Of a stretch of DNA of 5,983 bases, positions 5,853 to 5,983 are shown in pieces. The stretch's first letter is position 1; each line of letters opens with the position of its first letter. A model generated the notes under the pieces. It searched no databases. It had not been told where the DNA came from and saw only the letters and a list, made by a program, of their open reading frames with translations. Where the stretch lies: assembly GCA_009649835.1 (NCBI GenBank), contig PYCK01000174.1, positions 1 to 5,983 on the forward strand, written 5' to 3'. The stretch is from Candidatus Methanocomedens sp. (GTDB lineage Archaea; Halobacteriota; Methanosarcinia; Methanosarcinales; Methanocomedenaceae). The translations under genes and the position numbers were made by a program.

Positions 5853-5983
5853 GTTTGGTGTTCTTTTTTAATAATCTATGATTGTATTAATTTTTATTTA
5901 TCTCTTTCCAGTGATAACAGTTCCTAAACTTGACAGGACTATCTTTAAGTTTTAGCTAAAAGTGCAGTTAGCATGTTTGGATG
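5853..5983. promoter_or_regulatory. AT-rich upstream region of the DUF169 gene, reaching the window edge
   Basis: The region is AT-rich and contains TTTATTTA at 5893-5900, readable as a TATA-like element on the plus strand or as TAAATAAA on the minus strand. The minus-strand version lies about 55 bases from the DUF169 ATG and could serve that gene with a leader of roughly 30 bases. An ATG at 5973 near the edge could open a plus-strand gene, but only about ten bases follow, so nothing can be concluded. Confidence 0.25.

Noticed and set aside
5973..5983. ATG near the right edge as a new plus-strand gene
   Set aside because: Only a few codons are visible and there is no clear ribosome binding site.
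1..5983. CRISPR array, insertion sequence, tRNA or rRNA
   Set aside because: I saw no spaced direct repeats, transposase motifs, terminal repeats, cloverleaf sequence or ribosomal RNA signature; this was by eye only.

Overview
The window looks like chromosomal DNA of a methanogen-related archaeon, probably of the Methanosarcinales or anaerobic methane-oxidising (ANME-2 / Methanoperedens-like) sphere. The reasons are a canonical archaeal deoxyhypusine synthase, an NcsA/TtuA-type tRNA thiolase, a long Lrp-like regulator, a DUF169 protein, archaeal TATA-like boxes and at least one apparently leaderless start. The lineage is inferred from gene content and general protein resemblance; no search was run.

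Layout. (1) Positions 1-1844, minus strand: deoxyhypusine synthase followed by a class I SAM-dependent methyltransferase that runs off the left edge. The two are joined by an ATGA stop/start overlap. (2) Positions 1845-2092: AT-rich spacer with a short inverted repeat and a TATA-like box for the next gene. (3) Positions 2093-2317, plus strand: a small single-span membrane protein of unknown function. (4) Positions 2360-4077, minus strand: an NcsA/TtuA-type tRNA 2-thiolation enzyme followed by a cysteine-rich 2x[4Fe-4S] protein. They overlap by one base (TAGTG), with a strong Shine-Dalgarno run inside the last thiolase codons. (5) Positions 4078-4196: divergent promoter region with a 6-bp inverted repeat over the presumed thiolase TATA box. 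(6) Positions 4197-4868, plus strand: an Lrp/AsnC-like winged-helix regulator. (7) Positions 4869-5073: convergent spacer that may hold a decayed reading frame. (8) Positions 5074-5838, minus strand: a DUF169 family protein, with its promoter region extending to the right edge.

How the genes fit together. Two units touch translation chemistry: hypusine formation on aIF5A and sulfur modification of tRNA. The tRNA thiolase carries the three cysteines expected to hold an Fe-S cluster, and its coupled partner is itself an Fe-S protein, so the partner may serve electron supply, cluster maintenance or sulfur handling; this is inference. The divergent regulator could act on the thiolase operon through the inverted repeat. 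I saw no mobile element, CRISPR array, tRNA or rRNA. This is mostly ordinary core archaeal sequence with a few accessory or unexplained pieces, and I do not claim a new defence or mobile system.
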